Shown: positions 22,232-34,164, counted from the stretch's first letter. The stretch: 64,000 bases of DNA from VXNF01 sp965116465 (GCA_965116465.1 OZ220687.1:3286001-3350000), one strand, 5' to 3'. Notes: generated by a model from the sequence alone, not told the origin. Numbers and translations: made by a program.

Positions 22232-24318
22232 GCCTGCCGACGCCGATGGGTGCGGGCCGGTCCGCCGAGGCGGCCGGCGGCAGGGGACGATTCAGCCGCT
22301 ACGACTCGCGCCGGCTGCGCCTCAGCATCCTCGGTGTGATCGGCCTGGCACTGCTGGCGACACTGGTGGTGCGGCTCTGGTACCTGCAGGTGGTGACCTC
22401 GGAGCAGTTCGTGGCCGAGGCGGCCGGCAACATCATCCGCACCGTGCCCGAGCCCGCGCCGCGGGGCCGCATCTTCGACGTGAAGGGGCGGGAGCTGGTC
22501 GGCAACCGAATCGTCAACGTCGTCACGATGGATGCCTTCATCCTCCGCGATCAGATCGGCTCGTCGCAGCGTCTGCGTCTGGCGCTCGAGCTGTCGCGCC
22601 AACTCTCGCGTTCGGGCGTTCTCACCAAGTCCGTGGAGTTGACCGAGGCGATGGCCGATCCCGCCTACGGCCCGTTCGACCGGATCCCGCTGGCGGTCGG
22701 CGTCTCGGATTCGATCAAGGTCTTCCTGGCCGAGCGGAACGAGGAGTTCCCCGGCGTCGAAGTGGTACGGCGAACCCAGCGCGTCTATCCCTACGGCGAG
22801 CTGGCGGCGCACGTGCTCGGGTACATCGACACCATCACCGCCGAGGAGATCGAGGCGCGCCGCAACCATCCGAAGCGCTACAGCACGGTGGACGAGATCG
22901 GCAAGTCAGGCGTGGAACTGGCCTTCGAGGACGTCCTGCGCGGCACCCCCGGATGGCGGGAGATCGAGGTCGACAACGTCGGCAACGTGGTGCGCGAGCG
23001 CGGTTACCGGGCTCCGCAACCGGGAACCGATGTCATCCTCACGATCGACGCGGACCTGCAGCGAGTCGTCGAGGAGGAACTGCGGCGCGGCCTCCAGGAG
23101 GCCCGTGAGCGCCAGGACGAGTCTGTGGAGGAGGGTTTCGTGACCTTCGCCGCCCCGGCGGGCGCCGCGGTCGTGCTGGATCCTCGCAACGGGAACGTGC
23201 TGGCCATGGCCAGCCACCCGGGGTACGACCCGCGGGTGTTCATCGGCGGCATCAGCGAGGAGGAGTTCGAGACGTTCGTCCATCCGGCGAGTCACGCACC
23301 GCTCAACAACCGCGCCATCCAGGGTGTGTACGCGCCGGCCTCGACGATGAAGCCCATCACGTCGTACGCGGCGCTGTCCACGGGCCTGCTGGGACCGGAC
23401 GGCTTCCTCGGCATCACCCAGACCACCCAGGATCCCGGGTATCACGTGCTGGAGGACTGCATCGGCGAGTGCGAGTTCGAGAATCCCGACCGCGCGCCCA
23501 ATGGGGACGTCGACCTGCGGATGGCCATCACGGTGTCCAGCGACGTGTACTTCTACAAGCTGGCCGAGCAGTTCTCGCGCCGCGCCGGCTACGACGAGGA
23601 TCAGATCCAGCAGACCGCCCGCGACTTCGGATTCGGCAGGACGACGGGGATCGCGCTCCCGTTCGAGCACGCCGGGATCGTACCGGACGCCGAGATCAAG
23701 CAGGCCCGCCACGACGCCAACCCTGAGGCGTTCCCCGATCCCGATTGGCGTACGGGCGACACCATCAACATCTCCATCGGCCAGGGCGATCTGGGCGTGA
23801 CCCCGCTCCAGCTGGCGAACTCCTTCACGGTCTTCGCCAATGGGGGCCGGATCTACCTGCCCAACGTCGCGGTGGGCATGGTGGATCCGATCAGCGGGGA
23901 CCTGGTGAACGAGATCCGCCCGCGCCTCACCGCCCGCGTCTACCTGCCGGCGGATCTGCAGGCTCCGATCCTGGACGGCATGCGCGGTGCCACCACGCTG
24001 CGCACCAGCGAGCGCATCGGCACCGCCGAGAAGGCCTTCAACGGCTTTCCCCACGAGCAGTGGCCCGTGGCGGGCAAGACCGGCACCGCCGAGGTGCTGG
24101 GCAAGGCCGACTCGGCGGTCTTCGTGGGGTTCGGACCGCTGCCCCAGCCGCGCTACCTGGTGACGGTCCTGCTGGAGGAGTCCGGCTTCGGCGGCGAGGC
24201 GGCGGCACCGGTGGTGCGCCGCATACTCGAAGCCGTGGCCCTGGGCCGGATCCCCGAGGCGTCGGTGGAGATCTCGCGAGAGGACATGGTGGCCCTGTCG
24301 CCGCCGGAGGCGTCGTGA
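22228..24318 (+). CDS. mrdA: Penicillin-binding protein 2, elongasome transpeptidase
   Basis: Class B PBP that cross-links lateral-wall peptidoglycan. 696 residues: one N-terminal membrane anchor (about 33-53), a pedestal with APRGRIFDVKGRELVGN, and a transpeptidase domain with nucleophile Ser372 in STMK, an SxN-like SSD in VSSDVYFYK, and K617-T-G in GKTGTAEV. ATG overlaps the mreD stop (ATGA). Works with RodA, encoded next. Confidence 0.95.
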   Translation: MSLPTPMGAGRSAEAAGGRGRFSRYDSRRLRLSILGVIGLALLATLVVRLWYLQVVTSEQFVAEAAGNIIRTVPEPAPRGRIFDVKGRELVGNRIVNVVTMDAFILRDQIGSSQRLRLALELSRQLSRSGVLTKSVELTEAMADPAYGPFDRIPLAVGVSDSIKVFLAERNEEFPGVEVVRRTQRVYPYGELAAHVLGYIDTITAEEIEARRNHPKRYSTVDEIGKSGVELAFEDVLRGTPGWREIEVDNVGNVVRERGYRAPQPGTDVILTIDADLQRVVEEELRRGLQEARERQDESVEEGFVTFAAPAGAAVVLDPRNGNVLAMASHPGYDPRVFIGGISEEEFETFVHPASHAPLNNRAIQGVYAPASTMKPITSYAALSTGLLGPDGFLGITQTTQDPGYHVLEDCIGECEFENPDRAPNGDVDLRMAITVSSDVYFYKLAEQFSRRAGYDEDQIQQTARDFGFGRTTGIALPFEHAGIVPDAEIKQARHDANPEAFPDPDWRTGDTINISIGQGDLGVTPLQLANSFTVFANGGRIYLPNVAVGMVDPISGDLVNEIRPRLTARVYLPADLQAPILDGMRGATTLRTSERIGTAEKAFNGFPHEQWPVAGKTGTAEVLGKADSAVFVGFGPLPQPRYLVTVLLEESGFGGEAAAPVVRRILEAVALGRIPEASVEISREDMVALSPPEAS

Positions 24319-25475
24319 GCAGCCCGGATGGGGCACACCCGAGGCGCCGCCTGCTGCCGCGGGTGCCCCCGCTGGCCGTCTGGCTGCACGCCGACCTGAT
24401 CCTGGTCCTGACCGTGGCCGCGCTGACCCTCTTCGGGATCGGCATGATCTACAGCGCCACCCGCGGCATCGACCCGGACAACTACAGCAACTTTTACCTC
24501 CGGAGGCAGTCGCTGTTCGCCATCGTGGGCGGGCTCATGGGTGCCGTCGCCGCCGGCATCGACTACCGGCGGTTCCGCTCGCTGGTCTGGCCGCTCTACG
24601 GCGCCACCCTGCTGGTGCTGGTGCTGGTGCTGACGCCGCTGGGATCCGTGCGCCAGGGAGCCCGCGCCTGGTTCGTGTTCGGCGGCTACCAGGTACAGCC
24701 CTCGGAGTTCGGCAAGCTGGCGATGATCGTCGTGCTGGCCCACTACGCGGCGCGCTTCGGCGGGCGGCTGACGCTCGCTCAGTTGCTCGGCGCGCTCGTG
24801 CTGGTGGCCGCGCCGATGATGCTGGTGCTGCTGGAGCCCGACGCCGGCACCGCGGTCGTGTTCGCGGTCATCGCCATGGGCGTGTTGCTGGTGGCGGGGG
24901 CGCAGGCACGACACATCGTGGTGGCGACGGCCTTCGGACTGGTGGGTCTGGGACTGGTGCTGAACTCGGGGCTCGTGGAGGAGTACCAGCGGCAACGCAT
25001 CGCGTCGATCGTGAATCCGGACGGCGGAACCGGAGACACCTTCAACATCGAGCAGGCCCAGATCGCCATCGGCAACGGCGGGCTGACCGGCCACGGCTAC
25101 GGGCAGGGCACGCAGACCCGGAGTGGCCTGGTGCCCGCCCAGGAGACCGACTTCATCTTCACCGTCGTGGGGGAGGAGTTGGGCTTCCTGGGAAGCGTGG
25201 TCGCATTGGGGCTGCTGGCCGTGCTGCTCTGGCGGATCTGGCGCTCGGCCCGGGTTGCGGGCGACCTGTTCGGATCGCTGCTGTCGACCGGGGTGCTCTG
25301 CATGGTGCTGTTCCAGGTGTTCCAGACGGTGGGGATGGCCGCCGGCATCATGCCGGTGATCGGGATTCCCCTGCCGCTACTGTCCTACGGCGGGTCCTCG
25401 GTCCTGACCACGATGATGGCCCTGGGTCTGGTGCTCAACGTCTCGATGCGCCGCCACGTGGTGCGCGCCGGCTGA
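24315..25475 (+). CDS. rodA: SEDS glycosyltransferase RodA
   Basis: Polymerises lipid II during elongation together with PBP2. 386 residues, about ten membrane helices. SEDS signatures are VQPSEFGKLAMIV, the catalytic-region Asp in LLEPDAGTAVVF, GNGGLTGHGYGQGTQ, PAQETDFIFTVVGEELGF and GIPLPLLSYGGSS. The GTG start overlaps the mrdA stop by 4 nt. Last gene of the elongasome run. FtsW is the main alternative, excluded by the mre context. Confidence 0.95.
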   Translation: MSSPDGAHPRRRLLPRVPPLAVWLHADLILVLTVAALTLFGIGMIYSATRGIDPDNYSNFYLRRQSLFAIVGGLMGAVAAGIDYRRFRSLVWPLYGATLLVLVLVLTPLGSVRQGARAWFVFGGYQVQPSEFGKLAMIVVLAHYAARFGGRLTLAQLLGALVLVAAPMMLVLLEPDAGTAVVFAVIAMGVLLVAGAQARHIVVATAFGLVGLGLVLNSGLVEEYQRQRIASIVNPDGGTGDTFNIEQAQIAIGNGGLTGHGYGQGTQTRSGLVPAQETDFIFTVVGEELGFLGSVVALGLLAVLLWRIWRSARVAGDLFGSLLSTGVLCMVLFQVFQTVGMAAGIMPVIGIPLPLLSYGGSSVLTTMMALGLVLNVSMRRHVVRAG

Positions 25476-25518
25476 CCGGTGGCCATCGCCGGAAGGCGGG
25501 ACCGGTAGCCTGAGAGTC

Positions 25519-27473
<1,955 letters not shown>

Positions 27474-27477
<4 letters not shown>

Positions 27478-28241
27478 GGGTGCGCCTGCGCTGGTCCAAG
27501 CAGGGGAAGATCCGCTTCTGCGGGCATCGCGACGCCGCCCGGATCTGGGAACGTGCCGTGCGACGGGCCGAGTTGCCCGTCGCGTACTCGCAGGGGTTCA
27601 GCCCGCGGCCGAGGATCTCCTTCGGGTTGGCCCTCGCCACCGGGCAGGAGTCGGTCGCCGAGTACCTTGACGTGGACCTGCGGGTGTCGCCCGAGGAGAT
27701 CTTCGGCTGGGCCGCCTGCATGCCCGAGCGGCTCAGCGCGGCGCTGCCCGACGGTATGGCCGTGACCGACGCCTGCCCGCTCCGCCCCGGCGCGGCGTCG
27801 CTCCAGGAGGCGGTCACGATTTGCACCTGGGAGTTCGCGCTGGCCGAGACCGACGCCGCATTCGCCGGCGGCTGGGCCGAACGGGTGCGGTCGGCTGAGA
27901 GCCTCCCCCTGCAACGCGAGCGCAAAGGGCGAACAACCACCTCCGACGTGCGCACGGCCGTCGGAGATCTGCACATTCTGGATGCCTCGGTCGGAGGCGT
28001 CCTCGTTGCCGAACTCGGCACGAAACCCCGGGCGGTGCGGCCCGCAGAGTTCCTGCGCCTCATCGACCCCCCGCTGGCCGCCGGGCGAGTCCGGCGGTTG
28101 CACCAATGGATTACGCGGGACGGCGAGCGGTACGAGCCGCTTGCTCCCGAAGCCGGCGCACTCGCGCCGGCCGGCGACGCACTTGCCGCGGCCTCGATCG
28201 ACGCCGTTCCCGCAGCGCAGCCTGAGGTCTGCGCGCAATGA
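27474..28241 (+). CDS. DUF2344/TIGR03936 protein, radical SAM partner
   Basis: 255 residues. Family signatures MRVRLRWSKQGKIRFCGHRD and the GFSPRPRISFGLALATGQES segment are at the N-terminus. The ATG overlaps the radical SAM stop (ATGA), implying coupled translation and joint function. In some genomes the two are fused. The substrate is unknown. It is followed after 15 bp by the RNase E/G gene, a conserved order. Confidence 0.9.
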
Positions 28242-28256
28242 GAAGGGAACTACGCA

Positions 28257-30056
28257 ATGTCATCGTCCTCTCAAACGGACGCCGGATCCGCCAAAGGCCG
28301 CTCTGATTCCAAGGGCCGCCGTCCCTCCGGCAGTAAGGACAACGGTCGGGCAGGCGGCCCCGAGGGCCGCGGCGGTCCGGACAAGACCGGGTCGCCGACC
28401 GGCACCCCGGCGCAACGCAAGCCCCGCATCGGCGACAGCCGGCCCGCCCCGGCGCCCGCCGCCACGCCCCCCGAGGGATCCGCGCCGTCCAGGGGATCCA
28501 AGCCGTCCGGCGGTGGCGGCGGCAACAGGGGCGGATCACGGTCCGGTGGCGGTGGCAACAAGAGTGGGTCACAGTCCGGCGGCGGCGGCGGGAACAGGGG
28601 CGGGTCGCGCTCCGGCGGCCGGCGCCGGCGTCGCGGCGGCCGCGGGTCGGGGTCGCGCGGCAACCAGCAGCACAAGCCGGTCGAGGCCCTGACCGCCGGC
28701 GATCCGGTCGAGCTGGATCCCGAGACGCTCGCCCGCCGGAAGGGTCGCGCCCGCAAGGGCCGCCCGGTGGGCCGCTACCTCATGGCCATCCACGTGACCG
28801 CCGACGCCACCCATGTCGCCGTCCTGGAGGGCCGGGCGCTCGTGGAGTACTACGTGTCCCGTCCCGCCAACGACACCACCGAGATCTACGGGAACATCTA
28901 TCTCGGCCGTGTCCAGAACGTGCTGCCGGGCATGGAGGCGGCGTTCGTGGACATCGGAACGCCCAAGAACGCCATCATGTACCGGGGCGACGTGCAGTTC
29001 GACCCCGAGGATCTGGAGCGCTCCGGCCGGCCGCAGATCGGCCAGGCCCTGAAGGTGGGCCGGCGGGTCCTCTGCCAGGTCACCAAGAACCCGATCGCCC
29101 ACAAGGGAGCCCGGCTGACCCAGCAGGTGTCCATTGCCGGCCGCTACGTGGTGCTGGTTCCCAACAGTGACGCCTACGGAATCTCCAAGCGGCTCTCGGA
29201 CAAGGAGCGTCGCCGGCTGCGTCGCGTCCTGGACGGCGTGAAGCCGGCCGAGCACGGCGTCATCGTGCGGACCGCCGCCGAGGGCGTCACCCCCGAGGAG
29301 ATCCGCCAGGACGTGACGCGCCTCGTCTCGCAGTGGGACCAGATCGACGCACTCGCCAAGCGCTCCAAGGCGCCGGCGCTCCTGTACCGCGAACCCGACG
29401 TCGCGCTGCGGGTGATCCGCGAGGAGTTCACGACGGACTATCGCAGCGTTCTCATCGACGATGCCGACCTCTACGGATCGGTCTCGAGATATGTCGAGAG
29501 CGTCGCCCCGGCTCTGGCGGAGCGTGTCTCCTTCTACGACCGCTCGACGGAGAACCTCGAACTGTTCGAGCGCTACCACGTGCGCAGCCAACTCCGCAAG
29601 GCGGTGGACCGCACGGTGTGGCTGCCGTCGGGGGGCTCGCTGGTGATCGAGCACACCGAGGCGATGACTGTGATCGACGTCAACACCGGGCGCAACGTGG
29701 GCTCGACGAGTCTCGAGGAGACCATCCTCGAGAACAACCTCGAGGCGGCGGCGGAGATCCCGCGCCAGTTGCGCCTGCGGGACATCGGCGGGATCATCGT
29801 GATCGACTTCGTCGACATGGAGAGCAAGGCCAATCGCCAGAAGGTCATGAGCGCCCTGCGAGACGCGCTGGCCCAGAGCAAGACCCACACACGGGTGAGT
29901 GACATCTCCGCGCTGGGGCTCGTGGAGATGAGCCGCAAGCGGATCGGGGAGGGGCTGTTGGAGTCCCTCTCCCGGGCCTGCGGGGACTGTGACGGCTGGG
30001 GGATCCGGCTGGACGAGGCTCTGTTGGGCAGGTCCGACGGCGGCGATAGCGTGTAG
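28257..30056 (+). CDS. rng: Ribonuclease E/G
   Basis: Endoribonuclease for mRNA decay and rRNA/tRNA maturation. 599 residues. Residues 1-140 are a Gly/Arg/Ser-rich disordered arm with GGGGNRGGSRSG-like repeats. An S1 domain follows (about 180-270, NIYLGRVQNVLPGMEAAFVD), then the RNase H-like and DNase I-like core with metal Asp in VIDVNTGRNVGS (about 472) and IDFVDM (about 516). A short zinc-link is CGDC near 575, where E. coli has CPRC. The protein ends soon after this, so the scaffold arm is N-terminal rather than C-terminal. Confidence 0.92.
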   Translation: MSSSSQTDAGSAKGRSDSKGRRPSGSKDNGRAGGPEGRGGPDKTGSPTGTPAQRKPRIGDSRPAPAPAATPPEGSAPSRGSKPSGGGGGNRGGSRSGGGGNKSGSQSGGGGGNRGGSRSGGRRRRRGGRGSGSRGNQQHKPVEALTAGDPVELDPETLARRKGRARKGRPVGRYLMAIHVTADATHVAVLEGRALVEYYVSRPANDTTEIYGNIYLGRVQNVLPGMEAAFVDIGTPKNAIMYRGDVQFDPEDLERSGRPQIGQALKVGRRVLCQVTKNPIAHKGARLTQQVSIAGRYVVLVPNSDAYGISKRLSDKERRRLRRVLDGVKPAEHGVIVRTAAEGVTPEEIRQDVTRLVSQWDQIDALAKRSKAPALLYREPDVALRVIREEFTTDYRSVLIDDADLYGSVSRYVESVAPALAERVSFYDRSTENLELFERYHVRSQLRKAVDRTVWLPSGGSLVIEHTEAMTVIDVNTGRNVGSTSLEETILENNLEAAAEIPRQLRLRDIGGIIVIDFVDMESKANRQKVMSALRDALAQSKTHTRVSDISALGLVEMSRKRIGEGLLESLSRACGDCDGWGIRLDEALLGRSDGGDSV

Positions 30057-30061
30057 GGGCT

Positions 30062-30370
30062 ATGTACGCAGTCGTGGCCACCGGCGGCAAGCAGTACCGC
30101 GTGAGCGAGGGTGAGGTGATCACCACCGAGTTGGTGGGCCCCGCCGGCACCGAGGTGGACCTGCGCCCGGTGCTGTACGTGGACGGCGAGATGGTGCTCG
30201 CCACGCCTGCCGAACTGGCGGCGGTCGCGGTGAAGGGCCGTGTCGTCACCGAGGCCAAGGGGCCCAAGATCCGGGGCTTCACCTACAAGTCGAAGAGCAA
30301 TCAGCGTCGCAGCTGGGGGCACCGCCAGCGGCACTCGCTGGTGGAGATAACCGAGATCGGGATGGCGTAG
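30062..30370 (+). CDS. rplU: 50S ribosomal protein L21
   Basis: Binds 23S rRNA domain. 102 residues, normal length, starting MYAVVATGGKQYRVSEGEV and ending in the conserved KSKSNQRRSWGHRQ region. It begins 5 bp after the RNase E/G stop and 2 bp before rpmA, in the usual L21-L27-ObgE order. Confidence 0.98.
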   Translation: MYAVVATGGKQYRVSEGEVITTELVGPAGTEVDLRPVLYVDGEMVLATPAELAAVAVKGRVVTEAKGPKIRGFTYKSKSNQRRSWGHRQRHSLVEITEIGMA

Positions 30371-30372
30371 GC

Positions 30373-30624
30373 ATGTCCAAGACCAAGGGCGGGGGCTCGA
30401 CCCGCAACGGCAGAGATTCGCAGGCCAAGCGGCTCGGCGTGAAGGTTTACGACGGCACCTGGGTCAGCGCGGGTTCCATCATCGTGCGCCAGCGGGGCAC
30501 CAAGTTCCATCCGGGTCACAACGTGGGTCGCGGCGGGGACGACACCCTGTTCGCAACCGCGGACGGCCGCGTGTCGTTCGGCTCGCGGGGACGGCGCCGG
30601 TTGGTGGACGTCCTCACCGACTGA
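30373..30624 (+). CDS. rpmA: 50S ribosomal protein L27
   Basis: 83 residues. N-terminus MSKTKGGGSTRNGRDS reaches the peptidyl-transferase centre; GSIIVRQRGTKFHPG and NVGRGGDDTLFA are canonical. No extra cleavable N-terminal extension as in Firmicutes. Confidence 0.98.
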   Translation: MSKTKGGGSTRNGRDSQAKRLGVKVYDGTWVSAGSIIVRQRGTKFHPGHNVGRGGDDTLFATADGRVSFGSRGRRRLVDVLTD

Positions 30625-30640
30625 CGGACGGCGTTGCGGG

Positions 30641-30658
30641 CGCCCCCGGTGGGGGGCG
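30641..30658 (+). terminator. GC hairpin between rpmA and obgE
   Basis: CGCCCCC pairs with GGGGGCG around a 4-nt loop, followed by a short T-containing stretch (GTATTCTT). Could attenuate or terminate after the ribosomal genes, but there is no clear T tract. Confidence 0.4.
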
Positions 30659-30676
30659 GCACCGTATTCTTGGATC

Positions 30677-31984
30677 GTGTCGGAGTTCGTCGACGAGTGC
30701 GCGCTCTGCGTGCGCGGCGGTGACGGCGGTGCGGGCTGCGTGTCATTCCGCCGGGAGGCGCACGTCGACCGGGGAGGCCCCGACGGGGGCGACGGTGGCC
30801 GCGGGGGAGATGTCTGGTTGGAGGCCGACCGCAACGTGGCCTCGCTGCTGGCGTTCCGCGATCATCCGCACCGCCGGGCCGCCTCGGGGGGGCACGGATC
30901 GGGGAGGGGTCGCCACGGGCCCTCCGGCGGCGATCTGGTCGTGAAGGTCCCCGAGGGCACCGTCGTGCTCTCCGCCGACGGCGAGCGCCTCGCCGACCTG
31001 GCGGCCCACGGCCGGCGCTGGCTGGCCGCGCCCGGGGGCGCGGGCGGTCGGGGCAACGCCCGCTTCCTCACCAACCGTCGCCGCGCGCCGCGTTTCGCCG
31101 AGCAGGGCGAGCAGCCCACCGAGCAGTGGTTGCGACTGGAGTTGAAGTTGCTCGCCGACGTGGCGCTGGTGGGCCTCCCGAACGCGGGAAAGAGCACCCT
31201 GATATCCCGTCTCTCCGCCGCCCGCCCCAAGATCGCCGACTATCCCTTCACCACCCTCGTACCGAACCTGGGCGTGGTGGTGACCGAGGGGGGCGAGGAA
31301 TTCGTCGTCGCCGACGTTCCCGGGCTCATCGAGGGAGCCAGCGAGGGGCGGGGTCTCGGCCATCGCTTCCTGCGCCACATCGAGCGTGCCCGCGCCCTGG
31401 TGCTGCTGATAGACCTCGGGCCGGCCGCCGAGTCGACTCCCGATGTCCAGTTGCGCATCCTGAGGACCGAGCTCGGCGCCTACCGGCCCGACCTGCTGCA
31501 GCGCCGGCACCTCGTGGTCGGGTCGAAGGCCGACGTGGCCAGCGGCGACCTCGAGGGGGCCGACATGGTGGTCTCGGCGGTGACCGGCGCGGGCGTGGCC
31601 GAGCTGACCGGTCGCCTGGCGAGCCTCGTGCGTCAGGCTCGGCGGGACGAGCCGCCGCCGGCCGCCGACGAGGCACCGGTGGTGCACCGCCCCGTCGCCG
31701 AGCGGGCGGCCGACGCCGTCAGCGTCCGGCGCGAGGGCGATGCCTGGGTCGTTCTAGGGCGACCGGCGGCGCGGGCGGTGGCCCTCTCGGACCTCACCGA
31801 TCCGCAGGCCCAGGACTACGTGGCGCAGCGACTGCGCGCGCTCGGCGTGGACCGGGAACTCGCCCGCGCCGGCGCCCGCGCCGGCGACGAGGTGCGCATC
31901 GGCCCCTTGACCTTCGAGTACGAGCCCGACGAGGCGGTCGCCCGGGCCGCCGGCGCGTCACACCCCGGGCGCAGCGGCCGATGA
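30677..31984 (+). CDS. obgE: GTPase ObgE/CgtA
   Basis: Ribosome-associated GTPase in 50S maturation and stress control. 435 residues: Gly-rich Obg fold at 1-155 (RGGDGGAGCVSFRREAHV, GGRGGDVWLEAD), G domain with G1 GLPNAGKST, G3 DVPGLIEGASEGRGLG and G4-like GSKAD, then a C-terminal OCT-type domain with DEVRIGPLTFEYEPDE. GTG start. Its stop overlaps proB by 4 nt. Confidence 0.97.
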   Translation: MSEFVDECALCVRGGDGGAGCVSFRREAHVDRGGPDGGDGGRGGDVWLEADRNVASLLAFRDHPHRRAASGGHGSGRGRHGPSGGDLVVKVPEGTVVLSADGERLADLAAHGRRWLAAPGGAGGRGNARFLTNRRRAPRFAEQGEQPTEQWLRLELKLLADVALVGLPNAGKSTLISRLSAARPKIADYPFTTLVPNLGVVVTEGGEEFVVADVPGLIEGASEGRGLGHRFLRHIERARALVLLIDLGPAAESTPDVQLRILRTELGAYRPDLLQRRHLVVGSKADVASGDLEGADMVVSAVTGAGVAELTGRLASLVRQARRDEPPPAADEAPVVHRPVAERAADAVSVRREGDAWVVLGRPAARAVALSDLTDPQAQDYVAQRLRALGVDRELARAGARAGDEVRIGPLTFEYEPDEAVARAAGASHPGRSGR

Positions 31985-33069
31985 TCGTCGTCGTCAAGAT
32001 CGGGACGTCCTCGCTCGTCGACGAGTCGGGACACGTGGACACCGCGGAGATCCGGCGTCTCTGCGGGCTGCTGGCCGAACTGCGGGCCGACGGTGAGCAG
32101 GTCCTGCTGGTCACCTCGGCGGCGATCACCGCGGGTCGCCGGCTGCTGGGATTCGAGACCCGGCCGAGCGATCCGGTCCTGCTGCAGGCGGCCTCCGCGG
32201 TGGGTCAGGGCCACCTCATGGCGATGTACAACGAGGCCTTCGGCGCCGTCGGCCTCGTGGCGGGCCAGATCCTGCTGACGCCCCTGGACTTCTTCGAGCG
32301 GAGCCGCTACCTGCGGGTGCGCGACACGCTGCAGCGCCTGCTGTCGCTCGGCGTGGTGCCGGTCATCAACGAGAACGACGCCGTGGCCGACGACGAGATC
32401 CAGTTCGGCGACAACGACCGGATCGCCGCGCTGGTGGCGCAGCTGGTGCAGGCCGACCTGCTGGTGCTGCTCACCGACATCGAGGGGTTGCACACGGCCG
32501 ATCCGCGTCTCTCCGACGAGACGTCCCTGATCGCCGAGATCCAGGAGATCGACCGGGAGCTCGAGGCGGCGGCCGGCGGTGTGGGCAACGCCGACGCCCG
32601 TGGCGGCATGGCCTCGAAGCTGTCGGCCGCCAGGATTGCCAGTTGGGCGGGAGTCCCCACGGTGATCGCCTCGGCACGCCGCTCGGGGGTGCTGCGCGAC
32701 GCCGTGGCCGGGAAGAACGTGGGCACGCTGGCTCGACCCCGGACGCAGCGGTTGGGGGCCCGCAAGCTCTGGATCGCCTTCGCTGTGCGATCCGTGGGCA
32801 GGCTCACCGTCGACGAGGGGGCGCGCCGTGCGCTGGTGGACCGTGGCAAGTCGCTGCTGGCGGTGGGTGTGCGCTCGGCGAGCGGGGAGTTCGTGGCCGG
32901 CGATGCCGTGGAAGTGGCGGGGCCCGACGGTGAGGTGTTCGCCAAGGGGCTCGTGCGGATGCCCTCGGCCCGCCTCGACACCGTCATCGGGCGCCGCAGC
33001 ACCGAGCACGAGGCCGGAACGCCTGAGGAGCTGATCCATCGCGACGACCTGGTGCTGCTGGCGCCCTAG
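31981..33069 (+). CDS. proB: Glutamate 5-kinase
   Basis: ATP-dependent first step of proline synthesis, forming gamma-glutamyl phosphate. 362 residues: amino-acid kinase domain (VVKIGTSSLVD, VTSAAITAGRRLLG, INENDAVADDEIQFGDND, LLTDIEGLHTADPR) and a C-terminal PUA domain from about 275. The usual SSGAIAAG-like loop reads SSAAITAG-like here (TSAAITAG), a minor change. Its partner proA lies 8 kb away on the other strand instead of directly after. Confidence 0.96.
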   Translation: MIVVVKIGTSSLVDESGHVDTAEIRRLCGLLAELRADGEQVLLVTSAAITAGRRLLGFETRPSDPVLLQAASAVGQGHLMAMYNEAFGAVGLVAGQILLTPLDFFERSRYLRVRDTLQRLLSLGVVPVINENDAVADDEIQFGDNDRIAALVAQLVQADLLVLLTDIEGLHTADPRLSDETSLIAEIQEIDRELEAAAGGVGNADARGGMASKLSAARIASWAGVPTVIASARRSGVLRDAVAGKNVGTLARPRTQRLGARKLWIAFAVRSVGRLTVDEGARRALVDRGKSLLAVGVRSASGEFVAGDAVEVAGPDGEVFAKGLVRMPSARLDTVIGRRSTEHEAGTPEELIHRDDLVLLAP

Positions 33070-33129
33070 CGGATCGTTGTCGATGCGCCGATCAGGGTTG
33101 CGCCCGCAGGCGAGCGGGACCGGCTGAGC

Positions 33130-34134
33130 ATGGCCGTCGACGTCGTATTGGCCCTCGCCGGGCTGGTGCTCCTGCTGGTTGGATCCGACTGGCTGGTTGC
33201 CGGAGGTTCCCGGTTGGCGGCGCGCCGGGGAATCCCGCCGGTCGTGGTCGGCGCGGTGATCCTGGGGTTCGGCACGAGCCTCCCGGAGTTGGTTGTGGGT
33301 CTGGCGGCCGCGGCCAGTGGCGATTCGTCGCTCGGTCTTGGCGGCATCGTCGGTTCCAACGTTGCGAACATGGGCCTCGTGCTCGGTGTCGCCGCCCTCG
33401 CCGTTCCCATCGCCGCCGACCGCGCCGCCTGGCGCCGGGTCCCGCCGGCCATCGGCGCGGTCGTGCTGCTGGCGGCCTTCCTGGTCACCGGCGGCGGAGT
33501 CGTGGAGCGCTGGGAGGGCGGCGTGCTGCTGGCGGCGATGGCCGGCGCCACATGGTGGCTGCTACGTGACCCGCATGCACACGACGGGCGGCACGGCGAC
33601 GCCTCCGGACCGGACGTTCCCGCGCCGAGCCGGATGGACCGGAGGATCGATGACGCGGTCCGGCGCCTGTCCCCCCGCAGCAGCGGTGAGTTCTGGCGCC
33701 TGGCATTGGGCCTCGTGGCGATAGTGGCGGGTGCCCAACTGACCGTCGACGGTTTCACAGGCATCGCCGAGCGCATCGGAATTGCCACCGGACTCGTCGG
33801 CCTGAGCCTCGTGGCGATCGGCACCTCGCTTCCCGAACTCGCCACCGCGCTCGCCGGTATCCGCCGGCGCCAGCCCCTGCTCACCCTGGGCAACCTGCTC
33901 GGAAGCAACATCTTCAACAGCCTGGCCATCGGCGGTGTGATCGCGCTGGTGCGCCCCGGCGGGCTCGGCAGCGACGGGGTGCCTTGGGTCGCCGCCGGCG
34001 CAATGGTCGGAATGATCCTGCTGGCCATGCTGCTCCTGGCCACGAACCGGCGCAATCGTCGGCTGGAACGCTGGGAGGGCGGCGTTCTGCTGGCCGCCTA
34101 CGCGGTCGCCCTACCGCTGATCCTCGTCATCTGA
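33130..34134 (+). CDS. Calcium/sodium antiporter (CaCA family, YrbG-like)
   Basis: 334 residues with two homologous five-helix halves. Both alpha-repeats carry the ion-binding signature: GFGTSLPELVVG with GIVGSNVANMG in the first half, and AIGTSLPELATA with LLGSNIFNSL in the second. It exchanges Na+ for Ca2+ or related cations across the inner membrane. ATG follows proB after 60 bp; its 3' end is 30 bp from the convergent flotillin gene. Confidence 0.93.
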   Translation: MAVDVVLALAGLVLLLVGSDWLVAGGSRLAARRGIPPVVVGAVILGFGTSLPELVVGLAAAASGDSSLGLGGIVGSNVANMGLVLGVAALAVPIAADRAAWRRVPPAIGAVVLLAAFLVTGGGVVERWEGGVLLAAMAGATWWLLRDPHAHDGRHGDASGPDVPAPSRMDRRIDDAVRRLSPRSSGEFWRLALGLVAIVAGAQLTVDGFTGIAERIGIATGLVGLSLVAIGTSLPELATALAGIRRRQPLLTLGNLLGSNIFNSLAIGGVIALVRPGGLGSDGVPWVAAGAMVGMILLAMLLLATNRRNRRLERWEGGVLLAAYAVALPLILVI

Positions 34135-34164
34135 CGAACCGGGGCGGCGAGAAACACCCGAGGG

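Noticed and set aside
30673..34134. obgE-proB-antiporter block as part of an accessory region
   Set aside because: Composition and gene order fit the core chromosome; only the proA separation is noteworthy.
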